From Curtobacterium sp. MCBD17_035 (lineage in GTDB: Bacteria; Actinomycetota; Actinomycetes; Actinomycetales; Microbacteriaceae): a stretch of DNA of 64,000 bases. Positions within the stretch are counted from its first letter, which is position 1. The number at the start of each line of letters is the position of its first letter. Where the stretch lies: assembly GCF_003234815.2 (NCBI RefSeq), contig NZ_CP126279.1, forward strand, positions 1,674,001 to 1,738,000, given 5' to 3'. This document shows positions 8,272 through 16,030 of the stretch, in pieces. The notes under the pieces were generated by a model, which saw only the letters and a list, made by a program, of their open reading frames with translations, did not search any database and was not told the origin of the DNA. The translations under genes were made by a program, and so were the position numbers.

Positions 8272-9907
8272 GGTCGGCGGGGTCGACCCGCGCGCGACGG
8301 TGACCGGACCGAGCTGGCCGGAGGGCCTGCACGCGGCGTTCGACCGCTACGAGGCGGCGCTGCTCACCGACGACGTCGCGGTCCTCGACGCGCTCTTCGA
8401 GCCGGGGCCGGAGACCCTCCGCGCCGACGCGGCCGGGCTGCTCGTCGGACACGACCGGATCAGCGCCTTCCGCTCGGCGCGTGGCGGTGTGCCCGGGCGG
8501 AGCATCGGGCGGACCGAGCTGCGACCGCTCACCGACGACGTCGTGCTGGTGGTGGCCGAGTCGCACGTCCACACCGGTGGCCGGGGCATCCAGACGCAGC
8601 TCTGGCGCCGCACGGAGGGCTCCTGGCGCATCGCCGCCGCGCACGTGACCAGCCGGGCACCCGCGTTCGACCGGACGATCTGGCGCGTCGTCGGCGACCC
8701 CCTGGTGCCCGGCGCGTCGGTACCGGCGCCGGACCGAGGAGCACGGGACCCAGCGCTCCCGCTCGCCGGTACCGCGCTCCCACTCGCCGGCGTCCGGGTC
8801 GCGGTCAAGGACCTGTTCGCCGTCCGCGGGCAGGTCGTCGGTGCGGGGAACCCGGTGTGGGAGCGCGAGGCCCTGCCGGCGACCACCGACGCTCCGGCCG
8901 TCCGTGCCCTCCTCGACGCGGGCGCCTCGATCACCGGCATCGCCCGGACCGACGAGTTCGCCTACAGCATCGCGGGCCGCAACGCGCACACGGGCACCCC
9001 GCCGAACGGCGCGGCGCCGGACCGCATGCCGGGCGGCTCGACCTCCGGCCCGGCGGCCGCCGTCGCGCTCGGCCAGGCGGATCTGGCGCTCGGCACCGAC
9101 ACGGCCGGGAGCGTCCGCGTCCCCGCCTCGTACCAGGGGCTCTGGGGGCTCCGGACGACGCACGGTCTGGTGGACCGGGAGGGACTGCTCCCGCTCGCGC
9201 AGTCGTTCGACACGATCGGGTGGCTGGCCCGGGGCGCCGCGACCGTCCGCGCCGCCGCGGTCGCGTCCGGTGCGTCCGGCCCCGCCGATGCGCCCCCGGA
9301 CCGAGACGCCGCCGACGCGCCCCTCGACGCCGCCGACCTGGTCGTGTCCCGAGCGCTCCTCGACGCGGTCCAGCCCGCGACCGGCGCTGCCTTCCGGCGG
9401 TGGCTCGCGGCGGCCCGGCTCGAGCCCGACGAGGTCGCGCTGCCGCCGCTCGACGAGCTCGCCGAGACCCTCCGCGTCGTCCAGGCCGCCGAGGCGTGGC
9501 GGAACGACGGTGCCTGGGTGACCGCGCACCGCGACGCCCTCGGCGTGGACGTGCTCGCCCGCTTCGACGCGGCCGCCGCCGTGGACGCCGCGGCCGAGGC
9601 CACGGCCCGCCGCCGACTCGCCGAGCTCCGCACCGCGGTCCGGACCGAGCTCGACGGACGGGTCCTGTGCCTCCCGACCGTGCCCGGCCCCGCGCCGCTG
9701 CGCACGGCCGACGCGGCGGACGTCCAGGTGGTCCGTGCCGCGACGCTCCGCATGACGGCCGTCGCCGGGGTGGGCGGTCTGCCCGCGGTGTCCGCACCGT
9801 TCCTCATGGTCGACGGCGCACCCGTGGGCGTCTGCCTCGTCGGCCCACCGGGACGCGACGTGGCGCTGATCGACCTCGCCGTGTCGCTCGGCACGCCGCG
9901 GCGCTGA
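8261..9907 (+). CDS. DUF3225 (AtzH/HpxZ-like) domain fused to an amidase (AtzE/HpxY-like)
   Basis: A 548-residue fusion. Residues about 20-140 form a SnoaL-like DUF3225 domain (AtzH/HpxZ type; the LWRRTEGSWRIAAAHVT segment at 114-130 is typical). Residues about 165-548 are an amidase-signature enzyme with catalytic K183 (VAVKD), the likely cis-serine S262 (GGSTSG) and nucleophile S284 (DTAGS). In Klebsiella hpx loci the DUF3225 protein HpxZ and the AtzE-like amidase HpxY are separate proteins linked to oxalurate catabolism. Because pucG immediately downstream should produce oxalurate, hydrolysis of oxalurate or oxamate is the best guess. The GTG start at 8261 overlaps the previous gene; GTG 8300 is an alternative that keeps both domains. 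Confidence 0.85.
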   Translation: MTGEVGGVDPRATVTGPSWPEGLHAAFDRYEAALLTDDVAVLDALFEPGPETLRADAAGLLVGHDRISAFRSARGGVPGRSIGRTELRPLTDDVVLVVAESHVHTGGRGIQTQLWRRTEGSWRIAAAHVTSRAPAFDRTIWRVVGDPLVPGASVPAPDRGARDPALPLAGTALPLAGVRVAVKDLFAVRGQVVGAGNPVWEREALPATTDAPAVRALLDAGASITGIARTDEFAYSIAGRNAHTGTPPNGAAPDRMPGGSTSGPAAAVALGQADLALGTDTAGSVRVPASYQGLWGLRTTHGLVDREGLLPLAQSFDTIGWLARGAATVRAAAVASGASGPADAPPDRDAADAPLDAADLVVSRALLDAVQPATGAAFRRWLAAARLEPDEVALPPLDELAETLRVVQAAEAWRNDGAWVTAHRDALGVDVLARFDAAAAVDAAAEATARRRLAELRTAVRTELDGRVLCLPTVPGPAPLRTADAADVQVVRAATLRMTAVAGVGGLPAVSAPFLMVDGAPVGVCLVGPPGRDVALIDLAVSLGTPRR

Positions 9908-9988
9908 GCGGCAACCGAGTGGCGGCACCTGTTACACGCCTGAAACGACCGGCCCAGTAGCGTCGACCGTGGAACGGAAGGAACACGT

Positions 9989-11236
9989 ATGCAGCCAGTC
10001 GACCCGCCCGCACGACTCCTCATGGGTCCCGGCCCGGTCAACGCGGACCCGCGCGTGCTCCGGGCGATGTCGACCCCGCTCGTCGGGCAGTACGACCCGT
10101 GGATGACCGCGACGATGACCGAGACGCAGGGCCTGTACCGCCAGGTGTTCGGCACCGACAACGACGCCACGGTGCTCGTCGACGGCACCTCGCGCGCCGG
10201 GACCGAGGCCGCGCTCGTGTCCCTGCTGGCGCCGGGTGACCGGGTGCTCGTGCCCGTGTTCGGGCGCTTCGGCCACCTGCTCGTCGAGATCGCCACCCGC
10301 GCGCAGGCCGAGGTGCACACGATCACGACCGACTGGGGCCAGGTGTTCCCGCCGTCCGTGATCGAGGAGGCGATCATCGCGACCCGGCCCACGGTCCTGG
10401 CGATCGTGCAGGGCGACACGTCGACGACGATGAACCAACCGCTCGACGAGCTCGGCGCGATCTGCGCCCGGCACGGCGTCCTGCTCTACACGGACGCCAC
10501 GGCGAGCCTCGGCGGCAACGCGTTCGAGATGGACGCCTGGGGGATCGACGCGGTCACCGCGGGCCTGCAGAAGTGCCTGTCCGGTCCCTCGGGCAGTGCG
10601 CCCCTCAGCCTGTCCGACGCCGCCGTCGCGGTCGTGCGGTCACGGCACTCGGTCGAGGCCGGCATCCGCGAGCCGGGCGACGACGTGCAGGACGACCCGA
10701 TCCGGTCGAACTACTTCGACCTCGGCATGGTCCTCGACTACTGGGGGCCGCGACGCCTCAACCACCACACCGAGGCCACGAGCATGCTCTACGCCGCGCG
10801 GGAGTGCGCCCGCGTGCTCCTCGACGAGGGGCGCGATGCCTTCGCCGCCCGGCACGCCCTGGCCGGCGCCGCGATGCTCGAGGGGGTCCGCGCGCTCGGC
10901 CTCAGGGTGTTCGGCGACGTCGCCCACAAGATGCACAACGTCGTCGCGGTCGAGATCCCCGAGGGCGTCGTCGGCGACCGGGTCCGCTCCGCCATGCTCG
11001 AGGACCACGGCATCGAGATCGGCACCTCGTTCGGGCCGTTGCACGGTCGCGTCTGGCGGATCGGCACGATGGGGGTGAACGCCCGGAAGGACGCCGTCGT
11101 GACGACCCTCGCCGCGCTCGAGCAGTGCCTCCGTCGTGCGGGCGTCGCGGTCCCGCAGGGGGGCGGCGTGGACGCCGCCCTCGACGTCTACGCGGGCGAG
11201 CGCGCGACGCCGACCGCGGACCGGCAGGCACGGTGA
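9989..11236 (+). CDS. pucG: (S)-Ureidoglycine-glyoxylate aminotransferase
   Basis: PLP-dependent fold-type I aminotransferase of 415 residues, closest in style to PucG and the alanine-glyoxylate/serine-pyruvate group. The N-terminal LMGPGPVNADPRVL motif, the PLP-contacting aspartate in LYTDATASLGG (D169) and the Schiff-base lysine in GLQKCLSGP (K195) are visible. It transfers the amino group of ureidoglycine, the AllC product, to glyoxylate, giving oxalurate and glycine. GGAAGGA stands 10-17 bases before the ATG. The 81-bp gap before it is the only real break in this operon and carries GTTACACGCCTGAAACG, which loosely resembles the GAAAC elements upstream of allB, so an internal promoter is possible. 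The stop overlaps the allC start (GTGA). Confidence 0.92.
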   Translation: MQPVDPPARLLMGPGPVNADPRVLRAMSTPLVGQYDPWMTATMTETQGLYRQVFGTDNDATVLVDGTSRAGTEAALVSLLAPGDRVLVPVFGRFGHLLVEIATRAQAEVHTITTDWGQVFPPSVIEEAIIATRPTVLAIVQGDTSTTMNQPLDELGAICARHGVLLYTDATASLGGNAFEMDAWGIDAVTAGLQKCLSGPSGSAPLSLSDAAVAVVRSRHSVEAGIREPGDDVQDDPIRSNYFDLGMVLDYWGPRRLNHHTEATSMLYAARECARVLLDEGRDAFAARHALAGAAMLEGVRALGLRVFGDVAHKMHNVVAVEIPEGVVGDRVRSAMLEDHGIEIGTSFGPLHGRVWRIGTMGVNARKDAVVTTLAALEQCLRRAGVAVPQGGGVDAALDVYAGERATPTADRQAR

Positions 11237-12510
11237 CGGAGCCGACGCGCGCCTCCCGTCCGGCAGCGGCACGGGCCGCGACGATCGCCGACCGCTGCGA
11301 CGAGCTCGCCGCCGTGACCTCGATGGAGGGCGGCATCCGCCGCGTGTACCTGTCGCCCGAGCACGCGCGGGCGAACACGATCGCGGCCGGGTGGATGGAG
11401 CAGGCGGGGCTGCGGACGTGGCAGGACGCCGCGGGCAACCTGCACGGACGGGTGGCGGCGCTCGGTGCCGACGGTGACCCCCGACCGGTGCTCCTCGTCG
11501 GCTCGCACCTCGACACCGTGGTGGACGCCGGACGGTACGACGGCATCGTCGGCGTGCTCATGGGCATCGCGCTCGTCGAGCTGCTCGCTGACCGCGTCCA
11601 CGACCTGCCGTTCGCGATCCAGATCGTCGCGTTCTCCGACGAGGAGGGCACCCGCTTCGGCAAAGCACTCCTCGGTTCCTCCGCGGTCGCCGGCGTGTGG
11701 AACGACGCGTGGTGGGACCTCGCCGACGGAGACGGCACGACGCTGCGCGACGCGTTCACCGCGTTCGGGCTCGACCCCGCCCGGGTCGGGGAGGCCGCCG
11801 TCGACGCCGGATCGCTCGCCGGGTACCTCGAGGCCCACATCGAGCAGGGCCCGTTCCTCGACCGGTCCGGGCAGGCACTCGGTGTCGTCACGAGCATCGC
11901 CGCTGCGCGACGGTTCAGCGTCGAGGTCGTGGGGGAGGCCCGGCACGCGGGCGGGACACCGTACGAGATGCGCCACGACGCGCTGCTCGGCGCGGCCGAG
12001 GTGGCCCTCGCGGTCGAACGGACCTGCGTGGCCGAGCAGCACATCGGTACCGTCGGCACCATGACGGTCGAACCCGGCGCGGTGAACGTCATCCCAGGGC
12101 ACGCGCGGCTCTCCGTCGACCTCCGGGGCGAGTTCGACGACGGACGGGACCGTGTGTGGGACGCCCTGGTCGCGGAGTTCGACCGGATCGCGGAGCGCCG
12201 CGGCCTGACGATCACGCCGACCGAGGTGCACGCCGCCCCCGCCGTGTTCTGCGCACCGCGGCTCATGGACGCCGTCCGGACGGGCATCCGGGCGACCGGC
12301 GAACCGACCCCACCGGAGCTGTTCTCGAAGGCGGGCCACGACGCGATGTCGCTCGGCCTCGTGACGGACGTCGCGATGCTGTTCCTCCGGAACCCGGACG
12401 GCATCAGCCACCACCCCGACGAGTTCGTGTCGGTGGCGGACATCGCCCTCGGGCTCGACGCGCTCGTCGCCGCGGTCGAGGCGCTGGCGGCGGCGGAGGT
12501 CGGCCCGTGA
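11233..12510 (+). CDS. allC: Allantoate amidohydrolase (M20 family)
   Basis: Metal-dependent hydrolase of the M20/AllC group, 425 residues, releasing ammonia and CO2 from allantoate to give ureidoglycine. Di-metal ligands are visible in order: SHLDTV (His), GRYDGIVG (Asp), FSDEEGTRF (Glu pair), EAHIEQG (His) and the C-terminal ISHHPDE (His). ARHAGGTPYEMRHD and SKAGHDAM are the other signature segments. The GTG start overlaps the pucG stop and its own stop overlaps the regulator gene, so all three are translationally coupled. Related N-carbamoyl-L-amino acid hydrolases share these motifs, but the position between allB and pucG functions and uraD makes allantoate the natural substrate. Confidence 0.92.
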   Translation: MTEPTRASRPAAARAATIADRCDELAAVTSMEGGIRRVYLSPEHARANTIAAGWMEQAGLRTWQDAAGNLHGRVAALGADGDPRPVLLVGSHLDTVVDAGRYDGIVGVLMGIALVELLADRVHDLPFAIQIVAFSDEEGTRFGKALLGSSAVAGVWNDAWWDLADGDGTTLRDAFTAFGLDPARVGEAAVDAGSLAGYLEAHIEQGPFLDRSGQALGVVTSIAAARRFSVEVVGEARHAGGTPYEMRHDALLGAAEVALAVERTCVAEQHIGTVGTMTVEPGAVNVIPGHARLSVDLRGEFDDGRDRVWDALVAEFDRIAERRGLTITPTEVHAAPAVFCAPRLMDAVRTGIRATGEPTPPELFSKAGHDAMSLGLVTDVAMLFLRNPDGISHHPDEFVSVADIALGLDALVAAVEALAAAEVGP

Positions 12511-13406
12511 CGGCGCCGGACCTCCGGAGTCGGATCGCCCGGGTCTGGGACGACCTCACCCCGGCCGAACGACGGGTCGCGGCCGTGGTCCGGGACGACC
12601 CCGAGCTCCTCGTCCTCCGCACCTCGGCGGAGACCGCGGCCGAGGCCGGCACGTCGAAGGCGACCGTCAGCCGGCTGGTCCGCGCGCTCGGCTACCGCGA
12701 CGCCGCCGACGTCCGCGAGGCACTCATGGCCGCCCGCGGTGCCGGTCTGCCCTGGTCCGCCGAGGACGCCGCGCACGTCGACGCGCGCGAGGTCGAACGC
12801 CGGAACCTCGACGCCGCGTTCGCCTCCCTCGGCCGGGCCGACCGGGCGGGACTCGCGCGCCGCATCGTGCACGCCCGACGCGTCACCGTGGTCGGGGTCC
12901 GCAACGCCCATCCGATCGCGCTCCAACTGCGCGCCCAGCTCGCCCAGGTCCGCGCCGACGTGCGACTCGCTCCCTCCGCGGGCCAGAGCGTCGGCGAGGA
13001 CGTCGCCGACGTCGGGGCCGAGGACCTCGTGGTGGTCGTGACCGTGCGTCGGCACGCCGCGGTGGTCGGCGCGCTCGTCGAGCAGTGCGTCGCGAACGGT
13101 GCCGACGTCGTCGTCATCGCCGACCCGACCGCGGCGGTGCTCGCAGCGTCCGCACGCACCCTCGTGCTGTGTCCGGTCGACTCGCCGTCCGCCTTCGACA
13201 GCCTCGCCGCGATGGCGGCGGTCGTCGCGGCCATCGCGAACGACGTGTACGACGCGAGCGGCCCGGCGGGACGCGACCGCGTCGCCGCCATCGCCAGCAC
13301 CTACGCCGCGCTCGGCGAACTCGACGAGGGCGACCGTCGGCGCCCCACAGGACGACCGGGAGGCCCGCAGCGGCACCCGGGGGAGGACCGCCATGGACGT
13401 GCCTGA
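12507..13406 (+). CDS. RpiR/MurR-family transcriptional regulator of purine catabolism
   Basis: A 299-residue regulator. Residues about 5-80 form an RpiR-type helix-turn-helix (LTPAERRVAAVVRDDPELL...TSAETAAEAGTSKATVSRLVRALGY), and residues about 105-260 form a SIS sugar-phosphate-type effector domain. The last 30 residues are a low-complexity tail overlapping the next gene by 14 bp. It sits inside the ureide operon with GTGA coupling to allC, so it is very likely a pathway-specific regulator sensing an intermediate. RpiR regulators of purine catabolism are less common in actinobacteria than IclR/AllR types (from general knowledge). Its likely targets are the repeated GTGTTTC boxes before allB. 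Activator or repressor role cannot be decided from sequence. Confidence 0.83.
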   Translation: MTAPDLRSRIARVWDDLTPAERRVAAVVRDDPELLVLRTSAETAAEAGTSKATVSRLVRALGYRDAADVREALMAARGAGLPWSAEDAAHVDAREVERRNLDAAFASLGRADRAGLARRIVHARRVTVVGVRNAHPIALQLRAQLAQVRADVRLAPSAGQSVGEDVADVGAEDLVVVVTVRRHAAVVGALVEQCVANGADVVVIADPTAAVLAASARTLVLCPVDSPSAFDSLAAMAAVVAAIANDVYDASGPAGRDRVAAIASTYAALGELDEGDRRRPTGRPGGPQRHPGEDRHGRA

Positions 13407-13887
13407 GTTCGACGCCCTCGACCCGGACGCCGCCGCGGCGCTCGTCCGGAGCTGGGCCGACGTCCCGCGCTGGGTGGACGCGGTCGTGGCCGCCCGTCCG
13501 TACGCGACCGCCGCCGCGCTCGCGCAGCGCGCCGGCGACCTCGCGGCCGGCTGGACCGACGACGAGGTCGATGCCGCGCTGGCCGACCACCCCCGCATCG
13601 GCGACCGGCCCACCGGCACGGGTGCGAGCGCCGCGGCGTCACGGACCGAGCAGGCCGCCTCCGCCGACGCGGACGCGACGACCGCGACCGCGATCCGCGA
13701 CGGCAACGTCGCGTACGAGGCGCGGTTCGGCCGGGTGTTCCTCATCCGCGCCGCCGGCCGGACGGCCCCCGAGATCCTCGCCGAGCTCCGACGGCGACTC
13801 GACAACGACGACGACACCGAGCGGGCCGAGGTCGCGGAGCAGCTCCGCGCGATCGCCCTGCTCCGACTCGAACGGAGCATCGGATGA
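13393..13887 (+). CDS. uraD: 2-Oxo-4-hydroxy-4-carboxy-5-ureidoimidazoline decarboxylase
   Basis: OHCU decarboxylase of 164 residues, a normal length. It performs the last stereoselective step from urate to (S)-allantoin. The family motif HPRIG (66-70, catalytic H66) and the segment NVAYEARFGRVFLIRAAGR, with the conserved FGxxFLIRAxGR core, are present. The ATG at 13393 follows a GGGAGG box and lies inside the 3' end of the regulator gene. The stop overlaps the uraH start (ATGA). A short Ala/Ser/Thr-rich insertion around residues 74-98 lies where other members have a loop. It acts immediately after the two enzymes encoded downstream, UraH and uricase. Confidence 0.94.
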   Translation: MDVPEFDALDPDAAAALVRSWADVPRWVDAVVAARPYATAAALAQRAGDLAAGWTDDEVDAALADHPRIGDRPTGTGASAAASRTEQAASADADATTATAIRDGNVAYEARFGRVFLIRAAGRTAPEILAELRRRLDNDDDTERAEVAEQLRAIALLRLERSIG

Positions 13888-14213
13888 GCCACCTCAGCAC
13901 CCACGTCCTCGACACGACGCACGGGAGGCCCGCCGCGGGCATCGCCGTCACGCTCACCGACGCCGCGGGCTCCGTGGTCGCGGTCGGCACGACGGACGAG
14001 GACGGCCGGGTCGGGGACCTCGGCCCGGACCTCCTGCCGCCCGGCGCGTGGACGCTGACGTTCGCCACGGGGGAGCACTGGGCGCGACTCGGGCTCCCCG
14101 TATTCCACCCGCGCGTCGACGTCACCTTCGTCGTGCCCGAATCCCCGGCGGGCCACTACCACGTGCCCCTGCTCATCAGTCCGTTCGCCTACTCCACCTA
14201 CCGAGGGAGCTGA
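13884..14213 (+). CDS. uraH: 5-Hydroxyisourate hydrolase (transthyretin-like)
   Basis: A 109-residue transthyretin-related protein that hydrolyses 5-hydroxyisourate, the unstable uricase product, to OHCU. Conserved features are the N-terminal STHVLDTTHGRPAAGI segment, an internal TDEDGR turn and the C-terminal YRGS signature that defines the enzyme rather than the hormone carrier. The active-site histidine lies in STHVLD and the arginine in FHPRVDV. The ATG overlaps the uraD stop. Length and both signatures are typical, so the assignment is firm. With uraD and uricase it forms the classical three-enzyme route from urate to (S)-allantoin. Confidence 0.95.
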   Translation: MSHLSTHVLDTTHGRPAAGIAVTLTDAAGSVVAVGTTDEDGRVGDLGPDLLPPGAWTLTFATGEHWARLGLPVFHPRVDVTFVVPESPAGHYHVPLLISPFAYSTYRGS

Positions 14214-14217
14214 CCCC

Positions 14218-15138
14218 ATGACCGACACATCCAGCGTGCACCTGGGCCCGAACCAGTACGGCAAGGCCGAGGTCCGCCTCGTCCGCGTGACGCGGGACAC
14301 CGACCGGCACGAGATCGAGGACCTGACGATCACGACGCAGCTCCGCGGTGCCGCCCTCGCCGACTCGTACACGTCGGGCGACAACGCGAAGGTCCTGGCG
14401 ACCGACACGCAGAAGAACACGGTCTACGCGTTCGCCCGCGAGCACGGCGTGCACAGCCCCGAGGAGTTCCTGCTCCGTCTCGGCCGACACTTCACGACGG
14501 CGTTCGACTGGTACGAGGGCGCGACGTTGACCGCGGACCAGCACGGGTGGGCGCGCATCCCGGTGGACGGCCGCGACCACGACCACGCCTTCGTCCGCGC
14601 CGGCAGCGGCACCCGCACCGCCGTCGTGCAGGTCGACGGCGACGACGTCCACGTCCTCGCGGGCGTGACCGACCTGACCGTGCTCAAGTCGACGGGGAGC
14701 GAGTTCCACGGGTTCCCCCGCGACCGCTACACGACGCTCGCCGAGACCGACGACCGGATCCTGGCGACCTCGGTGACGGCGCGCTGGCGGTACCTGCCCG
14801 AGGCGGTCGAGGCGGGCATCGACTGGAACGCCACCCACGCGGGCGTCCTCGAGCGCATGCTCGCGACCTTCGCCGACCTCCACTCGTACGCGCTGCAGCA
14901 GACGCTGTTCGCGATGGGCCGCACCGCGATCGAGGCGTTCCCCGAGATCGCCGAGGTCCGCTTCTCGATGCCGAACAAGCACCACTTCCTCGTCGACCTC
15001 GCGCCGTTCGGCCTCGACAACCCGAACGAGGTGTTCTACGCCGCCGACCGCCCGTACGGACTCATCTCCGGCTCGGTGGTCCGCGACGGCGTCGCCGAGG
15101 CCCCCGCCGCGTGGACATCGGTACCCGGGTTCGTGTGA
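14218..15138 (+). CDS. pucL: Urate oxidase (uricase)
   Basis: Cofactor-free oxidase of 306 residues converting urate and oxygen to 5-hydroxyisourate and hydrogen peroxide. The catalytic lysine is in NQYGK (K16), the threonine in LATDTQKNTVYAF (T62), and the histidine in the C-terminal MPNKHHFLVDL segment. It is a two-domain tunnelling fold of typical length. It is a stand-alone uricase: the UraD domain found fused in Bacillus PucL is a separate gene here. The start lies 4 bp after uraH, and the stop overlaps the MocA-like gene (GTGA). Peroxide output may explain why such operons often lie near redox genes, but no catalase is seen here. Confidence 0.96.
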   Translation: MTDTSSVHLGPNQYGKAEVRLVRVTRDTDRHEIEDLTITTQLRGAALADSYTSGDNAKVLATDTQKNTVYAFAREHGVHSPEEFLLRLGRHFTTAFDWYEGATLTADQHGWARIPVDGRDHDHAFVRAGSGTRTAVVQVDGDDVHVLAGVTDLTVLKSTGSEFHGFPRDRYTTLAETDDRILATSVTARWRYLPEAVEAGIDWNATHAGVLERMLATFADLHSYALQQTLFAMGRTAIEAFPEIAEVRFSMPNKHHFLVDLAPFGLDNPNEVFYAADRPYGLISGSVVRDGVAEAPAAWTSVPGFV

Positions 15139-15818
15139 CCACCGACGCGACCGGGGAGCGTCCCGGCAGCACGGTCGTCGGCCTCGTGCTCGCCGGCGGC
15201 GCGGGCTCCCGCATGGGCCGACCGAAGGCACTCGTCAGGGGTGCCGACGGACGCCCCTGGGTCGAGCGCGCCGTCCGGACCCTGCTCGACGGTGGCTGCG
15301 CGACCGTCGTCGTGGTCCTCGGAGCGGCCGCCGATGTCGCACGGCCGCTCGTACCCGACCATCCGGCCGTCCGGGTCGTCGTCGCCGGCGCTTGGGCGGA
15401 GGGACTGGGGGCGTCGCTCCGCGCCGGACTGGTCGCGGTCGCCGACGGCGACCGCGCACCCGGCGACCGCTCGTGTGACGACGACGGCGCACGAGGCGGC
15501 GCCGACGCGGTCCTCGTGACCCTCGTGGACCTCCCTGAGCTCCCCGTCGCTGCCGTCCGACGCCTGCTCGAGGTGGAGCCGCCCGGTCCCTCCGGACCGC
15601 ACGGAGGCCGCCGTGCCCGCCTCCGGCAGGCGATGTTCGGCGACCGACCGGGGCATCCCGTGCTCGTCGGGCGCGCACACTGGGCACCGCTCGCGACGTC
15701 CCTGCACGGCGACCGCGGGGCCGGAGCCTACCTCCGCTCGCACGGGGTGGAGCGGGTCGAGTGCGGCGACCTCTGGGACGGTGCCGACCACGACCGGCCG
15801 GCCGGATCGACGCCCTGA
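15135..15818 (+). CDS. MocA-like molybdenum cofactor cytidylyltransferase/NTP transferase
   Basis: A 227-residue nucleotidyltransferase-fold protein with the signature LAGGAGSRMGRPKAL near residue 18 and LVDLPELP (Mg-binding aspartate region). The family transfers CMP to molybdopterin to make the MCD form of the cofactor, or acts on related NTP/sugar substrates. Coupling to uricase by GTGA, in a locus with an XDH-family enzyme, supports a role in maturing that hydroxylase. XDH-type enzymes usually need an XdhC-type sulfurating chaperone, and none is seen in the window. This is the last gene of the first plus-strand operon. A candidate operator begins 3 bp after its stop. Confidence 0.8.
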   Translation: MTTDATGERPGSTVVGLVLAGGAGSRMGRPKALVRGADGRPWVERAVRTLLDGGCATVVVVLGAAADVARPLVPDHPAVRVVVAGAWAEGLGASLRAGLVAVADGDRAPGDRSCDDDGARGGADAVLVTLVDLPELPVAAVRRLLEVEPPGPSGPHGGRRARLRQAMFGDRPGHPVLVGRAHWAPLATSLHGDRGAGAYLRSHGVERVECGDLWDGADHDRPAGSTP

Positions 15819-15820
15819 CC

Positions 15821-15835
15821 CGGTTCCTCGTATAC
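15821..15835. promoter_or_regulatory. Candidate GntR-type operator, copy 1 (CGGTTC...GTATAC)
   Basis: CGGTTCCTCGTATAC stands just after the MocA-like stop. It shares CGGTTC and the palindromic GTATAC core with the copy at 15977-15989. GTATAC-type cores are common in FadR/FCD GntR operators, and a GntR/FCD regulator is the last gene of the following operon. Confidence 0.4.
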
Positions 15836-15968
15836 ACGCCATCGCGATCCTGACCGCTCCGCCGAGCTCCTGACGGCGGCTTGAAACTGCTCCTCAGCAG
15901 GGGTTTCCCTCGCGCCCCGGTACCGCGTCCAGCATCGCTTCACGAGCCGGTAACGCGCGTTCACACCC

Positions 15969-15992
15969 CGGAAACACGGTTCTGTATACCGT
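15969..15992. promoter_or_regulatory. Promoter-proximal operator cluster of the second operon
   Basis: Two candidate boxes adjoin. CGGAAACACGG at 15969-15979 is identical to the box before allB. ACGGT-N7-ACCGT at 15976-15992 is an inverted repeat enclosing GTATAC (15984-15989). TTCACA at 15960-15965 with TGTATA at 15983-15988, 17 bp apart, is a possible -35/-10 pair, so a bound regulator would cover the promoter. The layout suggests dual control by the purine regulator and the GntR protein; this is inference. Confidence 0.45.
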
Positions 15993-16030
15993 TTGGTCAC
16001 CCACCCCCTCCACCCCGAGGAGCACTCCGC

